Source: Mycolicibacterium sarraceniae
Lineage (GTDB): Bacteria > Actinomycetota > Actinomycetes > Mycobacteriales > Mycobacteriaceae
NCBI RefSeq assembly: GCF_010731875.1
Contig: NZ_AP022595.1
Span: 2,480,001-2,544,000, forward strand
DNA length: 64,000 nt
Reading direction: 5' to 3'
Position numbers and translations under genes: made by a program. Of the stretch, positions 29,890-40,151 are shown one piece after another; position 1 is the first letter of the stretch; the number at the start of each line of letters is the position of its first letter. Below the pieces are notes generated by a model. It made no database searches and was not told the DNA's origin. It saw only the letters and a list, made by a program, of their open reading frames with translations.

Positions 29890-30786
29890 ATGCTCACCGA
29901 GCTGGTCGCCGTGCCCGGCGGGTCGTTCCGGATGGGGTCGACCAGCTTCTATCCGGAAGAAGCGCCGATCCACACGGCGACCGTCAGCGCCTTCGCGATC
30001 GAGCGGCACCCGGTGACCAACGCCCAGTTCGCCGCGTTCGTCGCCGCCACCGGGTACGTCACCATCGCCGAGCGCCCGCTCGATCCGGCGCTGTATCCCG
30101 GTGTCGCCGAGGCTGATCTGCAGCCTGGGGCGCTGGTTTTTCGGCCGACGCCGGGCCCGGTGAATCTGCAGGACTGGCGGCAGTGGTGGGACTGGGCACC
30201 GGGCGCGAGCTGGCGTGCTCCGTTCGGTTCCGGTAGCGACGTCGCCGACAAGCCGGACCATCCCGTCGTGCAGATCGCGTATCCCGATGCGAGTGCCTAC
30301 GCCCGTTGGGCCGGCCGGCGGCTGCCGACCGAAGCGGAGTGGGAGTACGCGGCTCGGGCGGGCAGCACCGCTCCCTACAGCTGGGGTGACGCCCCGATGG
30401 TCGGGGGGGCGCTGATGGCCAACACCTGGCAGGGGCGCTTTCCCTATCGCAACGACGGCGCACTCGGCTGGGTGGGGACCTCGCCGGTGGGGACGTTCCC
30501 GGCCAACGGCTATGGGCTGGTCGACATGATCGGCAATGTCTGGGAGTGGACCACCACACGGTTTTCTTCTCACCACGTTGTTCAGCAGCAGAGTGCCTGC
30601 TGTCCGCCGCCCGCGGACCCTGATCCGGCGGTCAACCAGACCCTCAAAGGCGGGTCGCACCTGTGCGCGCCGGAGTACTGCCACCGGTACCGGCCCGCCG
30701 CGCGTTCCCCGCAATCGCAGGACAGTTCGACCACCCACATTGGGTTTCGGTGCGCGGCGGATTCCCGAGCCGCGCCGAGCCTGTAA
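29890..30786 (+). CDS. Formylglycine-generating enzyme (sulfatase activator)
   Basis: 298 residues, close to the M. tuberculosis enzyme Rv0712 throughout. The FGE-sulfatase fold signatures are PGGSFRMGSTSFYPEE, RLPTEAEWEYAARAG and DMIGNVWEWTTT. The copper-binding catalytic cysteine pair is Cys259 and Cys264 (GGSHLCAPEYCHRYRPAAR). It oxidises the cysteine of CxPxR in sulfatases to formylglycine, most obviously in the adjacent AtsA. ATG 29890 matches the start I recall for the M. tuberculosis protein; GTG 29860 gives an unneeded extension. Confidence 0.95.
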   Translation: MLTELVAVPGGSFRMGSTSFYPEEAPIHTATVSAFAIERHPVTNAQFAAFVAATGYVTIAERPLDPALYPGVAEADLQPGALVFRPTPGPVNLQDWRQWWDWAPGASWRAPFGSGSDVADKPDHPVVQIAYPDASAYARWAGRRLPTEAEWEYAARAGSTAPYSWGDAPMVGGALMANTWQGRFPYRNDGALGWVGTSPVGTFPANGYGLVDMIGNVWEWTTTRFSSHHVVQQQSACCPPPADPDPAVNQTLKGGSHLCAPEYCHRYRPAARSPQSQDSSTTHIGFRCAADSRAAPSL

Positions 30787-31229
30787 CTGTCGACACCTGC
30801 ACCCGCACTCTCACGCGATAACAACAGCCTGGGCGGAATCTGTCGGCACCCGCAGTCAACACTCCGCCATGAGGAAGCTCAGCGTCGGCAGTCGGGCCCG
30901 GCAAGAGCGAGCTGTGACCGAATACGAGTTACGTTGCCGGTATGTGCGCAGGTACCGCGATGTCTCTGTGCCAAAAAGGTATTCGCCAGATTGTCCAAGG
31001 TCGCGCAATTGGGCGGGGACGTCATCCGGGTGATCAAGGCGGACCGCGATGCGGCGAAGTGCAGCGATTTGGAGCTTTTCCGCTCGTCACCTAGTATTTA
31101 GGGGTTGCCCAGGGCAGACCTCGGTTATCTCATGCGAGAAAACCCTGCGTGCTCTTTGGGCCACAAAGACCGCGCACGTCAGGTCGGTATCTGCCGTGCA
31201 CACAGAAATAACCAGGTCGAGGAGATCTA
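30787..31229 (+). other. Intergenic region before rplN
   Basis: 443 bases with no convincing complete gene. M. tuberculosis has a small gene (Rv0713) here. A short stretch around 30980-31060 translates to LGGDVIRVIKADRDAAK, vaguely like a CoA-transferase segment, but has no start or domain context. The 3' part carries the rplN promoter. Confidence 0.4.
31069..31097 (+). promoter_or_regulatory. Promoter of the spc ribosomal operon
   Basis: TTGGAG (-35, 31069-31074), 17-base spacer, TAGTAT (-10, 31092-31097). Both hexamers and spacing fit a strong SigA promoter; the leader to rplN is about 125 bases. Confidence 0.7.
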
Positions 31230-31598
31230 GTGATTCAGCAGGAATCGCGGCTCAAGGTCGCCGACAACACTGGCGCCAAGGAGATCTTGTGCATCCGTGT
31301 TCTGGGTGGCTCGTCGCGGCGCTACGCCGGCATCGGCGATGTGATTGTGGCGACCGTCAAGGACGCTATCCCCGGTGGCAACGTCAAGCGTGGTGACGTC
31401 GTCAAGGCCGTCGTGGTGCGCACCGCCAAGGAGCGCCGCCGGGCCGATGGCAGCTACATCAAGTTCGACGAGAACGCCGCCGTCATCATCAAGAACGACA
31501 ACGATCCCCGTGGCACCCGCATCTTCGGCCCGGTCGGGCGCGAGCTGCGTGAGAAGAAGTTCATGAAGATCGTTTCGCTGGCCCCGGAGGTGTTGTAA
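31230..31598 (+). CDS. rplN: 50S ribosomal protein L14
   Basis: 122 residues from GTG 31230 with GAGGAG upstream. [20 protein letters not shown] is the invariant N-terminus. L14 binds 23S rRNA and contacts the 30S subunit. First gene of the spc operon, directly abutting rplX. Confidence 0.98.
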   Translation: MIQQESRLKVADNTGAKEILCIRVLGGSSRRYAGIGDVIVATVKDAIPGGNVKRGDVVKAVVVRTAKERRRADGSYIKFDENAAVIIKNDNDPRGTRIFGPVGRELREKKFMKIVSLAPEVL

Positions 31599-31916
31599 AT
31601 GAAGGTGCACAAGGGCGACACCGTTCTGGTCACCGCCGGTAAGGACAAAGGCGCCAAGGGCAAGGTCATCGAGGCCTACCCGACTCGCAACAAGGTCCTC
31701 GTCGAGGGCGTCAACCGCATCAAGAAGCACACCGCGCAGTCGGCCAACGAGCGTGGCGCGTCGTCGGGCGGCATCGTCACCCAGGAGGCGGCCATCCACG
31801 TCTCCAACGTGATGGTGGTCGACTCCGACGGCAACCCGACCCGCGTCGGCTACCGCGTCGACGAAGAGACCGGCAAGAAGGTCCGGGTCTCGAAGCGCAA
31901 TGGCAAGGATATTTGA
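31599..31916 (+). CDS. rplX: 50S ribosomal protein L24
   Basis: 105 residues with the KOW motif [19 protein letters not shown] at the N-terminus. L24 is an assembly initiator near the tunnel exit. The ATG follows the rplN stop without a gap. Confidence 0.98.
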   Translation: MKVHKGDTVLVTAGKDKGAKGKVIEAYPTRNKVLVEGVNRIKKHTAQSANERGASSGGIVTQEAAIHVSNVMVVDSDGNPTRVGYRVDEETGKKVRVSKRNGKDI

Positions 31917-31920
31917 GGCG

Positions 31921-32493
31921 ATGACCACCACTGAAGACACTGTGAAGGTTCAGCCCCGGCTGAAGGCGCGCTACCGCGAAGAGATCAAGGCAGCGCTCAA
32001 TAACGAGTTCAACTACGCCAACGTCATGCAGATCCCCGGCGTGGTCAAGGTCGTCGTCAACATGGGTGTCGGTGACGCCGCCCGCGACGCGAAGCTGATC
32101 AACGGCGCGGTCAACGACCTCGCGCTCATCACCGGCCAGAAGCCCGAGATCCGCAAGGCCCGCAAGTCGATCGCGCAGTTCAAGCTGCGCGAGGGCATGC
32201 CGATCGGCGCACGGGTCACCCTGCGCGGCGACCGCATGTGGGAGTTCCTCGACCGGCTGGTCTCGATCGCGTTGCCGCGTATCCGCGACTTCCGCGGCCT
32301 GAGCCCCAAGCAGTTCGACGGCCACGGCAACTACACCTTCGGTCTCTCCGAGCAGTCGGTGTTCCACGAGATCGACGTCGACTCGATCGACCGGCCGCGC
32401 GGCATGGACATCACTGTCGTCACCTCGGCGACGAACGACGATGAAGGTCGGGCGCTGCTGCGCGCGCTGGGCTTCCCCTTCAAGGAGAACTGA
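31921..32493 (+). CDS. rplE: 50S ribosomal protein L5
   Basis: 190 residues from ATG 31921 ([20 protein letters not shown]). Contains [20 protein letters not shown] and [16 protein letters not shown]5 binds 5S rRNA. The longer frame from 31900 overlaps rplX and is rejected. Confidence 0.98.
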   Translation: MTTTEDTVKVQPRLKARYREEIKAALNNEFNYANVMQIPGVVKVVVNMGVGDAARDAKLINGAVNDLALITGQKPEIRKARKSIAQFKLREGMPIGARVTLRGDRMWEFLDRLVSIALPRIRDFRGLSPKQFDGHGNYTFGLSEQSVFHEIDVDSIDRPRGMDITVVTSATNDDEGRALLRALGFPFKEN

Positions 32494-32497
32494 GCAG

Positions 32498-32683
32498 ATG
32501 GCAAAGAAGGCACTGGTCAACAAGGCCAATAAGAAGCCGAAGTTCGCCGTGCGCGGATACACCCGCTGCAACAGGTGCGGACGTCCCCACGCCGTGTACC
32601 GCAAGTTCGGCTTGTGCCGAATCTGCTTGCGAGAGATGGCCCACGCCGGCGAACTGCCCGGTGTGCAAAAGTCCAGCTGGTAA
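32498..32683 (+). CDS. rpsZ: 30S ribosomal protein S14, zinc-binding type Z
   Basis: 61 residues, [20 protein letters not shown], with the zinc ribbon CNRC-x12-CRIC. This is the short zinc-dependent S14 form; mycobacteria also have a zinc-free paralogue elsewhere for zinc starvation. An 88-base gap follows. Confidence 0.97.
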   Translation: MAKKALVNKANKKPKFAVRGYTRCNRCGRPHAVYRKFGLCRICLREMAHAGELPGVQKSSW

Positions 32684-32771
32684 CAGACCCCTACAGAACA
32701 GGTGCGCAGTAGGCCCCCCAAGGTAATCCACCCAGGGGGAACCGCTGCGAGGAAGGTAGACAGGCCCAGTC

Positions 32772-33170
32772 ATGACCATGACGGACCCGATCGCAGACTT
32801 CTTGACACGTCTGCGCAACGCCAATTCGGCGTATCACGACGAGGTGACCTTGCCGCACAGCAAGATCAAGGCGAATATCGCCGAGATCCTGAAGCGCGAG
32901 GGTTACATCAACGATTTCCGGACCGAGGATGCTCGGGTCGGCAAGTCGCTGATCGTTTCGCTCAAGTACGGCCCCAACCGCGAGCGCAGCCTCGCCGGAT
33001 TGCGCCGGGTGTCCAAGCCCGGTCTGCGGGTGTACGCAAAATCCACCAATCTTCCGAGGGTTCTCGGCGGCTTGGGCGTGGCGATCATTTCCACGTCCTC
33101 CGGCCTCCTGACCGACCGCCAGGCGTCCCGTCAGGGCGTGGGCGGCGAAGTCCTCGCTTACGTGTGGTGA
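32772..33170 (+). CDS. rpsH: 30S ribosomal protein S8
   Basis: 132 residues, [20 protein letters not shown], ending with the conserved [12 protein letters not shown]8 binds 16S rRNA helix 21 and in some bacteria represses the spc operon. ATG 32772 or 32778 could be the start. The 88-base upstream gap contains GAGGAAGG but no gene. Confidence 0.97.
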   Translation: MTMTDPIADFLTRLRNANSAYHDEVTLPHSKIKANIAEILKREGYINDFRTEDARVGKSLIVSLKYGPNRERSLAGLRRVSKPGLRVYAKSTNLPRVLGGLGVAIISTSSGLLTDRQASRQGVGGEVLAYVW

Positions 33171-33183
33171 GGGAGGCTTAGAC

Positions 33184-33723
33184 ATGTCGCGTATTGGAAA
33201 GCAGCCGGTGGCGATTCCCGCCGGTGTGGATGTGACGATCGACGGGCAGAACGTGTCCGTCAAGGGCCCCAAGGGCACGCTGGAGCTGGCGATCGCTGAG
33301 CCGATCACCGTGGCGCGCAACGACGATGGCGCCATCGTGGTCAGCCGGCCCGACGACGAGCGGCTCAGCCGCTCACTGCACGGGCTGTCGCGCACGCTGG
33401 TGTCCAATCTGGTGACCGGTGTGACCGAGGGTTACACCACCAAGTTGGAGATCTTCGGTGTTGGTTACCGCGTGCAGCTCAAGGGCAGCAACCTCGAGTT
33501 CGCGCTCGGATACAGCCATCCCGTGGTCATCGAGGCTCCGGAGGGCATCACCTTCGCGGTAGAGACGCCCACCAAGTTCTCGGTCACGGGTATCGACAAG
33601 CAGAAGGTCGGTCAGATCTCGGCCAACATCCGTCGCCTGCGCCGCCCGGACCCGTACAAGGGCAAGGGCGTGCGCTACGAGGGTGAGCAGATCCGCCGCA
33701 AGGTCGGAAAGACAGGTAAGTAA
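33184..33723 (+). CDS. rplF: 50S ribosomal protein L6
   Basis: 179 residues, [20 protein letters not shown], ending in the C-terminal signature [21 protein letters not shown]6 sits near the sarcin-ricin loop and factor-binding site. Confidence 0.98.
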   Translation: MSRIGKQPVAIPAGVDVTIDGQNVSVKGPKGTLELAIAEPITVARNDDGAIVVSRPDDERLSRSLHGLSRTLVSNLVTGVTEGYTTKLEIFGVGYRVQLKGSNLEFALGYSHPVVIEAPEGITFAVETPTKFSVTGIDKQKVGQISANIRRLRRPDPYKGKGVRYEGEQIRRKVGKTGK

Positions 33724-33726
33724 GCC

Positions 33727-34134
33727 ATGGCTCAAGCAGAGAAGGCAGCCGTCGATCGCACCCCGGTCGGCACGAGTGTCTCGGCCGCGCGCCGGGTTTC
33801 GCGCCTCCGTCGGCACAACCGGTTGCGCAAGAAGGTCGTCGGCACCGCCGAGCGGCCCCGCCTCGTGGTCAACCGCTCGTCGCGGCACATCCATGTGCAG
33901 TTGGTCAATGACGCCGACGGCACCACGCTCGCGGCGGCCTCGTCCATCGAGGCCGACGTTCGTGCAGTCGAAGGTGACAAGAAGGCGCACAGCGTGCGTG
34001 TCGGTCAGTTGATCGCCGAGCGCGCCAAGGCCGCTGGTGTCGACGCCGTGGTGTTCGACCGCGGTGGTAACACCTACGGCGGTCGCATCGCGGCGCTGGC
34101 CGATGCCGCCCGTGAGAACGGACTGAAATTCTAA
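33727..34134 (+). CDS. rplR: 50S ribosomal protein L18
   Basis: 135 residues. Core [20 protein letters not shown] and C-terminal [21 protein letters not shown]18 binds 5S rRNA. The N-terminus has a short basic extension. Confidence 0.98.
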   Translation: MAQAEKAAVDRTPVGTSVSAARRVSRLRRHNRLRKKVVGTAERPRLVVNRSSRHIHVQLVNDADGTTLAAASSIEADVRAVEGDKKAHSVRVGQLIAERAKAAGVDAVVFDRGGNTYGGRIAALADAARENGLKF

Positions 34135-34159
34135 TGACTTACAACGGAAGGACCGCATG

Positions 34160-34864
34160 ATGTCGGAGCAGAGCGCAGCGCCGGATACCGGCGCCCCCTC
34201 AGCCGGCACCCGGACCGACGTACAGCGCAGCGGGGGACGTGACGACCGCGGTGGCCGTGGCCGCCGCGACGATCGCGGAGACCGTGGCGGACGCGGCGGT
34301 CGCGACGGCGGCGAGAAGAGCAACTACCTGGAGCGCGTTGTCACGATCAACCGTGTTTCCAAGGTGGTCAAGGGTGGTCGCCGGTTCAGCTTCACCGCGC
34401 TGGTCATCGTCGGCGACGGCAACGGCCTGGTCGGTGTTGGCTACGGCAAGGCCAAAGAGGTGCCGGCCGCGATCGCCAAGGGTGTTGAGGAAGCTCGCAA
34501 GAACTTCTTCCGCGTCCCGCTGATCGGCGGCACCGTCACCCATCCCGTGCAGGGCGAGGCCGCGGCGGGCGTCGTGATGCTGCGTCCGGCCAGCCCCGGT
34601 ACGGGTGTCATCGCCGGTGGCGCGTGCCGTGCGGTGCTGGAATGCGCTGGCGTGCACGATGTTCTGGCCAAGTCGCTGGGCAGTGATAACGCGATCAACG
34701 TGGTGCATGCCACCGTTGCCGCGCTCAAGCTGCTGCAGCGTCCCGAAGAGGTGGCCGCTCGTCGTGGGCTGCCCATCGAAGACGTCGCGCCGGCCGGCAT
34801 GCTGCGCGCCCGTCGGGAAAGCGAAGCGCTGGCTGCTGCAGCCGCGCGTGAAGGAAGCGCATAA
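34160..34864 (+). CDS. rpsE: 30S ribosomal protein S5
   Basis: 234 residues. After a ~50-residue Arg/Gly/Asp-rich N-terminal extension comes the S5 core ([20 protein letters not shown]), with [20 protein letters not shown] and [17 protein letters not shown] lies 7 bases before ATG 34160 and 4 before ATG 34157; I prefer 34160. S5 contributes to decoding fidelity. Confidence 0.97.
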   Translation: MSEQSAAPDTGAPSAGTRTDVQRSGGRDDRGGRGRRDDRGDRGGRGGRDGGEKSNYLERVVTINRVSKVVKGGRRFSFTALVIVGDGNGLVGVGYGKAKEVPAAIAKGVEEARKNFFRVPLIGGTVTHPVQGEAAAGVVMLRPASPGTGVIAGGACRAVLECAGVHDVLAKSLGSDNAINVVHATVAALKLLQRPEEVAARRGLPIEDVAPAGMLRARRESEALAAAAAREGSA

Positions 34865-34866
34865 CT

Positions 34867-35058
34867 ATGGCAGACCTGAAGATCACCCAGGTGCGCGGCA
34901 TCGTCGGTGCGCGCTGGAAGCAGCGTGAGAGCCTGCGGACCCTGGGGCTGAAGAAGATTCGTCAGTCGGTGGTTCGCGAGGACACCCCGCAGACGCGCGG
35001 CTTGATCAACGTCGTGCACCACCTCGTCGAAGTAGAAGCGGTTGAGGCCAAATCATGA
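34867..35058 (+). CDS. rpmD: 50S ribosomal protein L30
   Basis: 63 residues, [20 protein letters not shown], ending [18 protein letters not shown]. Short L30 of normal bacterial size; overlaps rplO (ATGA). Confidence 0.97.
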   Translation: MADLKITQVRGIVGARWKQRESLRTLGLKKIRQSVVREDTPQTRGLINVVHHLVEVEAVEAKS

Positions 35059-35498
35059 GCGTCATCAAACTGCACGACCTGAAGCCGGCTCCCGGCTCCA
35101 AGACCGCGAAGACTCGCGTCGGTCGCGGTGAGGGCTCCAAGGGTAAGACGGCCGGTCGTGGCACCAAGGGCACCAAGGCCCGCAAGAACGTGCCGGTGAC
35201 CTTCGAGGGCGGGCAGATGCCGATCCACATGCGGCTGCCCAAGCTCAAGGGTTTCCGTAACCGGTTCCGCACCGAGTACGGCGTGGTCAACGTCGGTGAT
35301 ATCGCCAAGGCCTTCCCGCAGGGCGGTGCCGTCGGTGTCGACGAGCTGGTGGACAAGGGCCTCGTTCGCAAGAACGTGCTCGTCAAGGTTCTCGGTGACG
35401 GCAAGCTGGCCGCCAAGGTCGACGTCACCGCTCACAAGTTCAGCGGCAGCGCCCGCGAGGCCATCACCGCCGCAGGCGGTTCGGCCACCGAGCTGTGA
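35055..35498 (+). CDS. rplO: 50S ribosomal protein L15
   Basis: 147 residues, [20 protein letters not shown], with the Gly/Lys-rich [20 protein letters not shown]. Late-assembly protein. Last gene of the spc operon, followed by a terminator. Confidence 0.98.
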   Translation: MSVIKLHDLKPAPGSKTAKTRVGRGEGSKGKTAGRGTKGTKARKNVPVTFEGGQMPIHMRLPKLKGFRNRFRTEYGVVNVGDIAKAFPQGGAVGVDELVDKGLVRKNVLVKVLGDGKLAAKVDVTAHKFSGSAREAITAAGGSATEL

Positions 35499-35515
35499 GC
35501 TAGTACTCCACGAGA

Positions 35516-35544
35516 AAGCCCCCGCATCATGCGGGGGCTTTTTT
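35516..35544 (+). terminator. Rho-independent terminator ending the spc operon
   Basis: AAGCCCCCGC / GCGGGGGCTT stem (10 bp) with ATCAT loop and a run of Ts. A tiny leftward remnant frame ends within it. Confidence 0.95.
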
Positions 35545-35658
35545 CGTGTACGCCCAGCTGTGGAATGACGTCGGCGGCAGCCCGGCCAGCACCCGCTCGC
35601 GGGCTCGCACGCTGTCGTCATCGACGTCGAACTGCGGTATCGAGATCGAGTACCTCAC
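35527..35658 (-). pseudogene. Remnant of an LLM-class flavin oxidoreductase
   Basis: A 43-codon leftward frame starts VRYSISIPQFDVDDDSVRAR, which looks like the N-terminus of F420/flavin-dependent luciferase-like oxidoreductases (first strand RYSISIPQFD), then jumps to an unrelated or C-terminal stretch ending at 35527. The full family is about 280-340 residues, so this would be a deletion scar. Confidence 0.4.
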
Positions 35659-35708
35659 CGCTGCACCGCACGAGCTTGCCCAGCATCAGCGCCGGTAGCC
35701 TTGACGGT

Positions 35709-37520
35709 ATGTTCGCCTTCCTGCCCGCCGTTCCGGGTGCCGACGACATCCGCGATGCGCTGCGCCGCATCGACACCGCCAGGCACCACGGTGTGCCGGG
35801 CGGCTGCATCCTTGAACTCGACTTACAGTCCGTGCCGCCGGAGGCCAGCGGCTTCGACCCGCTGTCCTTCATCACCGGCGGCGGCCGCACGATGCTATTG
35901 CGTGACGCCGTCGCCGCGATCCACCGCGCCGCCGAGGATCCGCGGGTGGCCGGACTGATTGCGCGCGTTCAGCTTTCGGCGGCACCAGCCGGTCCGGTGC
36001 AGGAGCTGAGGGCCGCCATTGCCGCCTTCACCGAAGCCAAGCCGGCGCTGGCATGGGCCGAGACCTACCCCGGCACGCTGTCCTACTACCTGGCATCGGC
36101 GTTCACGGAGATCTGGATGCAGCCGACGGGCACCGTCGGCCTGATCGGTTTCGCCACCAACGCGCTGTTCCTACGCGAGGCGCTGGGCAAGGCTGGCATC
36201 GAGGCCCAGTTCGTCGCCCGCGGTGAGTACAAGTCGGCGGTCAACCTGTTCACCCAGGACCACTACACCGACGCCCACCGGGAGGCCGACTCCCGCCTGA
36301 TCACCAGCCTGCACAGCCAGGTGTGGCAGGCCATCGCCGAATCACGCCACATCGAGGTCGCGGCCGTTGACGAGCTGGCCAACCGCGCACCGCTGCTGCG
36401 CGACGACGCGGTCGCCGGTCGCCTGGTCGACCGCATCGGGTTCCGCGATGAGGCCTACGCCCGCATCGCCGAACTCATCGGTGTGAAGGGCATCTCACCC
36501 GAGACCGGTGACGCCGACTCCGACGACAATGCCCCGCCCCGGCTGTTCCTGTCCCGCTACGCGCAGATCCGCAAGAGCGGGGCGTCGGTGCCGATGCCCC
36601 CGATGCCGTCGGTGCCGGGCCGCAAGAAGCGCGCGAAGATCGCGGTGGTCACGGTGGCGGGGTCGATCGTCAGTGGTCGCGGGGGCCCGCAGGGCCTTCC
36701 GTTCGGGCGCTCCAGCGCCGGTGGCGACACCATCGGCGCCGCGCTGCGGCAGGTCGCCTCCGACGACGCTGTCTCGGCTGTGGTGGTTCGAATCGACAGT
36801 CCCGGCGGTTCGGTGACCGGCTCGGAGACCATCTGGCGGGAAGTGACACGGGTGCGGGCCAAGGGCAAGCCGGTGGTCGCGTCGATGGGTGCGGTGGCCG
36901 CCTCCGGTGGCTACTACATCGCGATGGGCGCTGACGCCATCGTCGCCAACCCCGGAACCATTACCGGTTCGATCGGGGTGCTGACCGGCAAGCTTGTCGC
37001 GCGGGAACTCAAAGAGCGTCTCGGGGTCGGTTCGGACAGTGTGCGTACCAACGACAATGCCGACGCCTGGTCAGTCGACGCGCCGTTCACCCCGGAGCAG
37101 CACGCTCTGGTGGAGGCCGAGGCCGATTTGTTCTATACCGATTTCATCCAGCGGGTCGCCGAGGCGCGCCACATGACGGTCGAGGCCGTCGACGCGGTGG
37201 CCCGCGGTCGGGTGTGGACCGGTGCCGATGCGCTGGATCACGGACTGGTGGACGAGCTCGGCGGTCTGCGCAGGGCGGTGGGGCGGGCCAAGGTGCTCGC
37301 CGGAATCGACATCGACGCCGAGGTCGAACTAGTCAGCTATCCCAGCTCATCTCTGCGGGACTTCCTGCGCCCCAAGGCCTCTTCGCAGCCTGCGGCGGCG
37401 TCACTGCCCGAGGCCGTTGCAGCACTGCTCGGCCAGTCGGTCAGGGGTGTGCTCGATCAGGGTGAGCGCGCGCTCACTGGCACCAGCCTGCTGTGGCTGG
37501 GGGACAGTCGGTTCTCGTAG
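35709..37520 (+). CDS. sppA: Signal peptide peptidase SppA, 67K type
   Basis: 603-residue double-domain serine protease of family S49. The general-base lysine is Lys175 (RGEYKSAVNL) in the first half and the nucleophile is Ser399 in the second (VAASGGYYIAMGADAIVANP), the Ser/Lys dyad arrangement of SppA. It degrades signal peptides left after protein export. Unlike the E. coli enzyme I see no strong N-terminal membrane anchor. ATG 35709 (MFAFLPAVPGADD) fits Rv0724; the frame open to 35529 is not used. Confidence 0.94.
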   Translation: MFAFLPAVPGADDIRDALRRIDTARHHGVPGGCILELDLQSVPPEASGFDPLSFITGGGRTMLLRDAVAAIHRAAEDPRVAGLIARVQLSAAPAGPVQELRAAIAAFTEAKPALAWAETYPGTLSYYLASAFTEIWMQPTGTVGLIGFATNALFLREALGKAGIEAQFVARGEYKSAVNLFTQDHYTDAHREADSRLITSLHSQVWQAIAESRHIEVAAVDELANRAPLLRDDAVAGRLVDRIGFRDEAYARIAELIGVKGISPETGDADSDDNAPPRLFLSRYAQIRKSGASVPMPPMPSVPGRKKRAKIAVVTVAGSIVSGRGGPQGLPFGRSSAGGDTIGAALRQVASDDAVSAVVVRIDSPGGSVTGSETIWREVTRVRAKGKPVVASMGAVAASGGYYIAMGADAIVANPGTITGSIGVLTGKLVARELKERLGVGSDSVRTNDNADAWSVDAPFTPEQHALVEAEADLFYTDFIQRVAEARHMTVEAVDAVARGRVWTGADALDHGLVDELGGLRRAVGRAKVLAGIDIDAEVELVSYPSSSLRDFLRPKASSQPAAASLPEAVAALLGQSVRGVLDQGERALTGTSLLWLGDSRFS

Positions 37521-37636
37521 GTGCTGGTACGGCCCGTTGAGCTCGACAATAGCGGCGTGGCGCGTCGGTGGCTGGTCTGCGGGGCAATACCCTCCTTTGC
37601 TATGTGTCGATCACCTGTGAGTGGCCGAGGCCGCGA

Positions 37637-39205
37637 ATGCCGGTGACGTCGAACCCCGAAGCTCGCAGCCGGAAACGTCCGCTCTCGGTCGCCAGGGCAG
37701 CGGGGGCGCTGGGCGCCGTGGCTGTGCTGGGGATGACTGGTCTGGGCTGGGTGGGATTGCACCACGCGTTGGGTGGGATCATCACGTCGGGGGCCCTCGC
37801 CGGTGACCCGACATCGACCCGGGGTGCACAGAACATCCTCATCATGGGTCTCGACAGCCGCCTCGACCAACACGGCAATCCGCTACCCCAGGACGTCTAC
37901 GACGCGCTTCACGCCGGCGACGAGACCGTCGGCGGGTACAACGCCAACGTGCTCATCCTGGTGCACATCCCGTCGAGTGGTTCCCCCACCGCAATTTCGA
38001 TCCCTCGTGACGACTACGTCGACCTTGCCGGCTGCCCCACCGGTACGTGCCAAGGCAAGATCAAGCAAGCCTATGGACTCGCCTATCAACATGCTCTCGA
38101 CACGATCGCGAACGACTCCGCGTTGAACAACTCGCTGGACCCGCAGGCCAAGGAACAGAGGGGACGCGAAGCCGGACGCAAGGCGGAGATCGCCACGGTG
38201 GGTCGACTCCTGCAGGTGCCCATCGATCATTTCGTTGAGGTGACGCTGGGCGCGTTCTTCGAGATCGCCAAAGCCGTGGCGCCAATCACCGTCTGCCTCA
38301 ACGCGGATACCTCTGACGACTTCTCCGGGGCTGCGTTCCACCAGGGAGAGCAGCAACTCGACGCGGCGCAGGCGATGGCGTTCGTGCGCCAGCGCCGCGA
38401 TATCAATGACGCCAATTTCACCGACATGGACCGCACGCGGCGCCAACAAGCGTTCATCGTCTCCCTGGTCAGCGCGCTGAGACGGAGCGGAGACCTCGAC
38501 AATCCGCTGGCCATGAACAAGCTGCTGGAGATAACCAAGCAGAACCTGGCTATCGACGCCGAGATGGACCTGGCTGGGTTCGCGCAACGGGCCTCATCGA
38601 TGACCAAGCATCCGCCGTCGCTGTACACCCTTCCGATCACCGGCTTCGGGCAAGCCCCCGATGGTGAGGACGTCAACCTCATCGATTTGCCCGCCGTACG
38701 GTCGATCGTGCACGACTTGCTGTCGGCCGATGACACCGCGGCGGCCAGTTCGTCGGCGAGCGCCGCGCCGTCGAGCGACCCGATGTACGGTGTGGGCGCC
38801 ACGCTCAGCGTGGTGAATGCTTCCAGCTATGACGGTTTGGCCGCCCAGCTGGAGAAGACGTTCACCGCCAACGGATTCCAGCAAGGTCGGACCAGCACTG
38901 CCGAATCAGTCTCGAATACCAGCGCCGTGGACTACGGGCCGGGGGCCGAGGACGCCGGGAAATCGCTTGCGGCACAGCTCAATCTGGCTGCTGCGCCGAA
39001 CGATGCGTTGTCTGCTGGCGTTGTGGAACTGACTGTAGGCACCGACTTTCCGGCGGGGGAATACGTACGCAGCGTCGATAGCGCCAGCGCGAGTGCGGGC
39101 CCGGCAGCTATATCCACAGTCTCGGCCACCGCGACCGGGACGGCGTCACCGGCTCCTACCGATCTCAGTCACATGAGCGGGGAATCGGTACCCTGCGTGA
39201 AATAG
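37637..39205 (+). CDS. LytR-CpsA-Psr (LCP) family protein with LytR_C domain
   Basis: 522-residue cell-envelope enzyme. A short cytosolic basic N-terminus (RSRKRPLS) precedes a membrane segment (about residues 20-44), then the LCP domain (ILIMGLDSRLD, ISIPRDDYVDL, AMAFVRQRRDINDANFTDMDRTRRQQ) carrying the acidic and arginine residues that bind polyprenyl-pyrophosphate. A LytR_C domain follows (LSVVNASSYDGLAAQLEKTF), then a Ser/Ala/Thr-rich tail. LCP proteins such as Lcp1 attach arabinogalactan to peptidoglycan. ATG 37637 is preferred over GTG 37568, which would add residues lacking homology. Confidence 0.9.
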   Translation: MPVTSNPEARSRKRPLSVARAAGALGAVAVLGMTGLGWVGLHHALGGIITSGALAGDPTSTRGAQNILIMGLDSRLDQHGNPLPQDVYDALHAGDETVGGYNANVLILVHIPSSGSPTAISIPRDDYVDLAGCPTGTCQGKIKQAYGLAYQHALDTIANDSALNNSLDPQAKEQRGREAGRKAEIATVGRLLQVPIDHFVEVTLGAFFEIAKAVAPITVCLNADTSDDFSGAAFHQGEQQLDAAQAMAFVRQRRDINDANFTDMDRTRRQQAFIVSLVSALRRSGDLDNPLAMNKLLEITKQNLAIDAEMDLAGFAQRASSMTKHPPSLYTLPITGFGQAPDGEDVNLIDLPAVRSIVHDLLSADDTAAASSSASAAPSSDPMYGVGATLSVVNASSYDGLAAQLEKTFTANGFQQGRTSTAESVSNTSAVDYGPGAEDAGKSLAAQLNLAAAPNDALSAGVVELTVGTDFPAGEYVRSVDSASASAGPAAISTVSATATGTASPAPTDLSHMSGESVPCVK

Positions 39206-39228
39206 CGCCGACGACCCACGCACGTCCA

Positions 39229-40143
39229 CTAGTTCAAAATGGCGCTGACGTAGACGATTTCACCGAATGGATCGTCGCGGTCGCCTTCGGGGGGCGTCGG
39301 CAGCCCGCTGCGCTCGAATAGCTCGTCGCCCGGCGTGCCGGTGACCTCCCAGCCCGTGCCGCCGAGGTATTCCATCACGTGGCTGCGCGGGCCGGAGTAG
39401 ACCAGGGACCCCATGTCCAGATCCAGGCCCTGCTCCCGGGCGGCGGAAGTCATCTCCGTGCCCTTCGCGGCGTCGAAATCCACGATGCCGGGCACGTATT
39501 CGGTGGCCACGGCGCTGCCGGGTGCACTCAGCGAAGTGATGATGTCGAACAGCCGGTCCTGGGCCTCTGACGGCAGGTAGACCAGCAGTCCTTCGGCAAG
39601 CCACGCGGTCGGTGCGCCGGGGTCGAAGCCGGCGGCGAGCAACGCGGCGGGCCAGTCTTCCCGCAGATCGATGCCAACGGTGTGGCGCGTCGCTGTGGGC
39701 GCGGCACCCAATCCCTCGAACACACCGGTTTTGAAATCGATCACCTGCGGCTGGTCGATCTCGAACACGACGGTGCCTGCAGGCCACGGCAACCGATACG
39801 CGCGGGCGTCCAGGCCGGAAGCCAGGATCACGGCCTGCCGGATACCGCCGGTTGTCGCCCGGGTGAAGTAGTCGTCGAAGAACTTGGTGCGCATCGCCAT
39901 GGCGTCGATCATGCCCTGCACCCGGTCGGTCGAAATGTCACCGAACAAGGCGGTATCGAGTTCACCGTCGATCATCTTGACGAAGAAGTCGACGCCGACC
40001 GCGCGGACGAGCGGATCGGCGAATGGGTCGTCGATCAGCTGGCGCGGGTCCTTGGTGGCCAAGGCTCGCCCGGCAGCCACCGCCGTCGCGGTGGCCCCAA
40101 CGCTGGATGCCAGGTCCCAGCTGTCGTTGTCGGTGCGGGTCAT
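39229..40143 (-). CDS. SAM-dependent methyltransferase, TIGR00027/PF04072 family (copy A)
   Basis: 304-residue putative S-adenosylmethionine methyltransferase of the large mycobacterial family (Rv0725c/Rv0731c type). N-terminal signature [23 protein letters not shown]-binding part [20 protein letters not shown] and [11 protein letters not shown]; acidic [30 protein letters not shown] precedes ATG 40143. It is the most downstream of five tandem leftward copies. Substrates of the family are unknown, though it resembles leucine carboxyl methyltransferases. Confidence 0.9.
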   Translation of the reverse strand: MTRTDNDSWDLASSVGATATAVAAGRALATKDPRQLIDDPFADPLVRAVGVDFFVKMIDGELDTALFGDISTDRVQGMIDAMAMRTKFFDDYFTRATTGGIRQAVILASGLDARAYRLPWPAGTVVFEIDQPQVIDFKTGVFEGLGAAPTATRHTVGIDLREDWPAALLAAGFDPGAPTAWLAEGLLVYLPSEAQDRLFDIITSLSAPGSAVATEYVPGIVDFDAAKGTEMTSAAREQGLDLDMGSLVYSGPRSHVMEYLGGTGWEVTGTPGDELFERSGLPTPPEGDRDDPFGEIVYVSAILN

Positions 40144-40151
40144 ATCGTCTC

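Noticed and set aside
30536..31033. 165-codon frame overlapping the formylglycine enzyme end
   Set aside because: Out of frame with the strongly conserved FGE C-terminus; no recognisable product.
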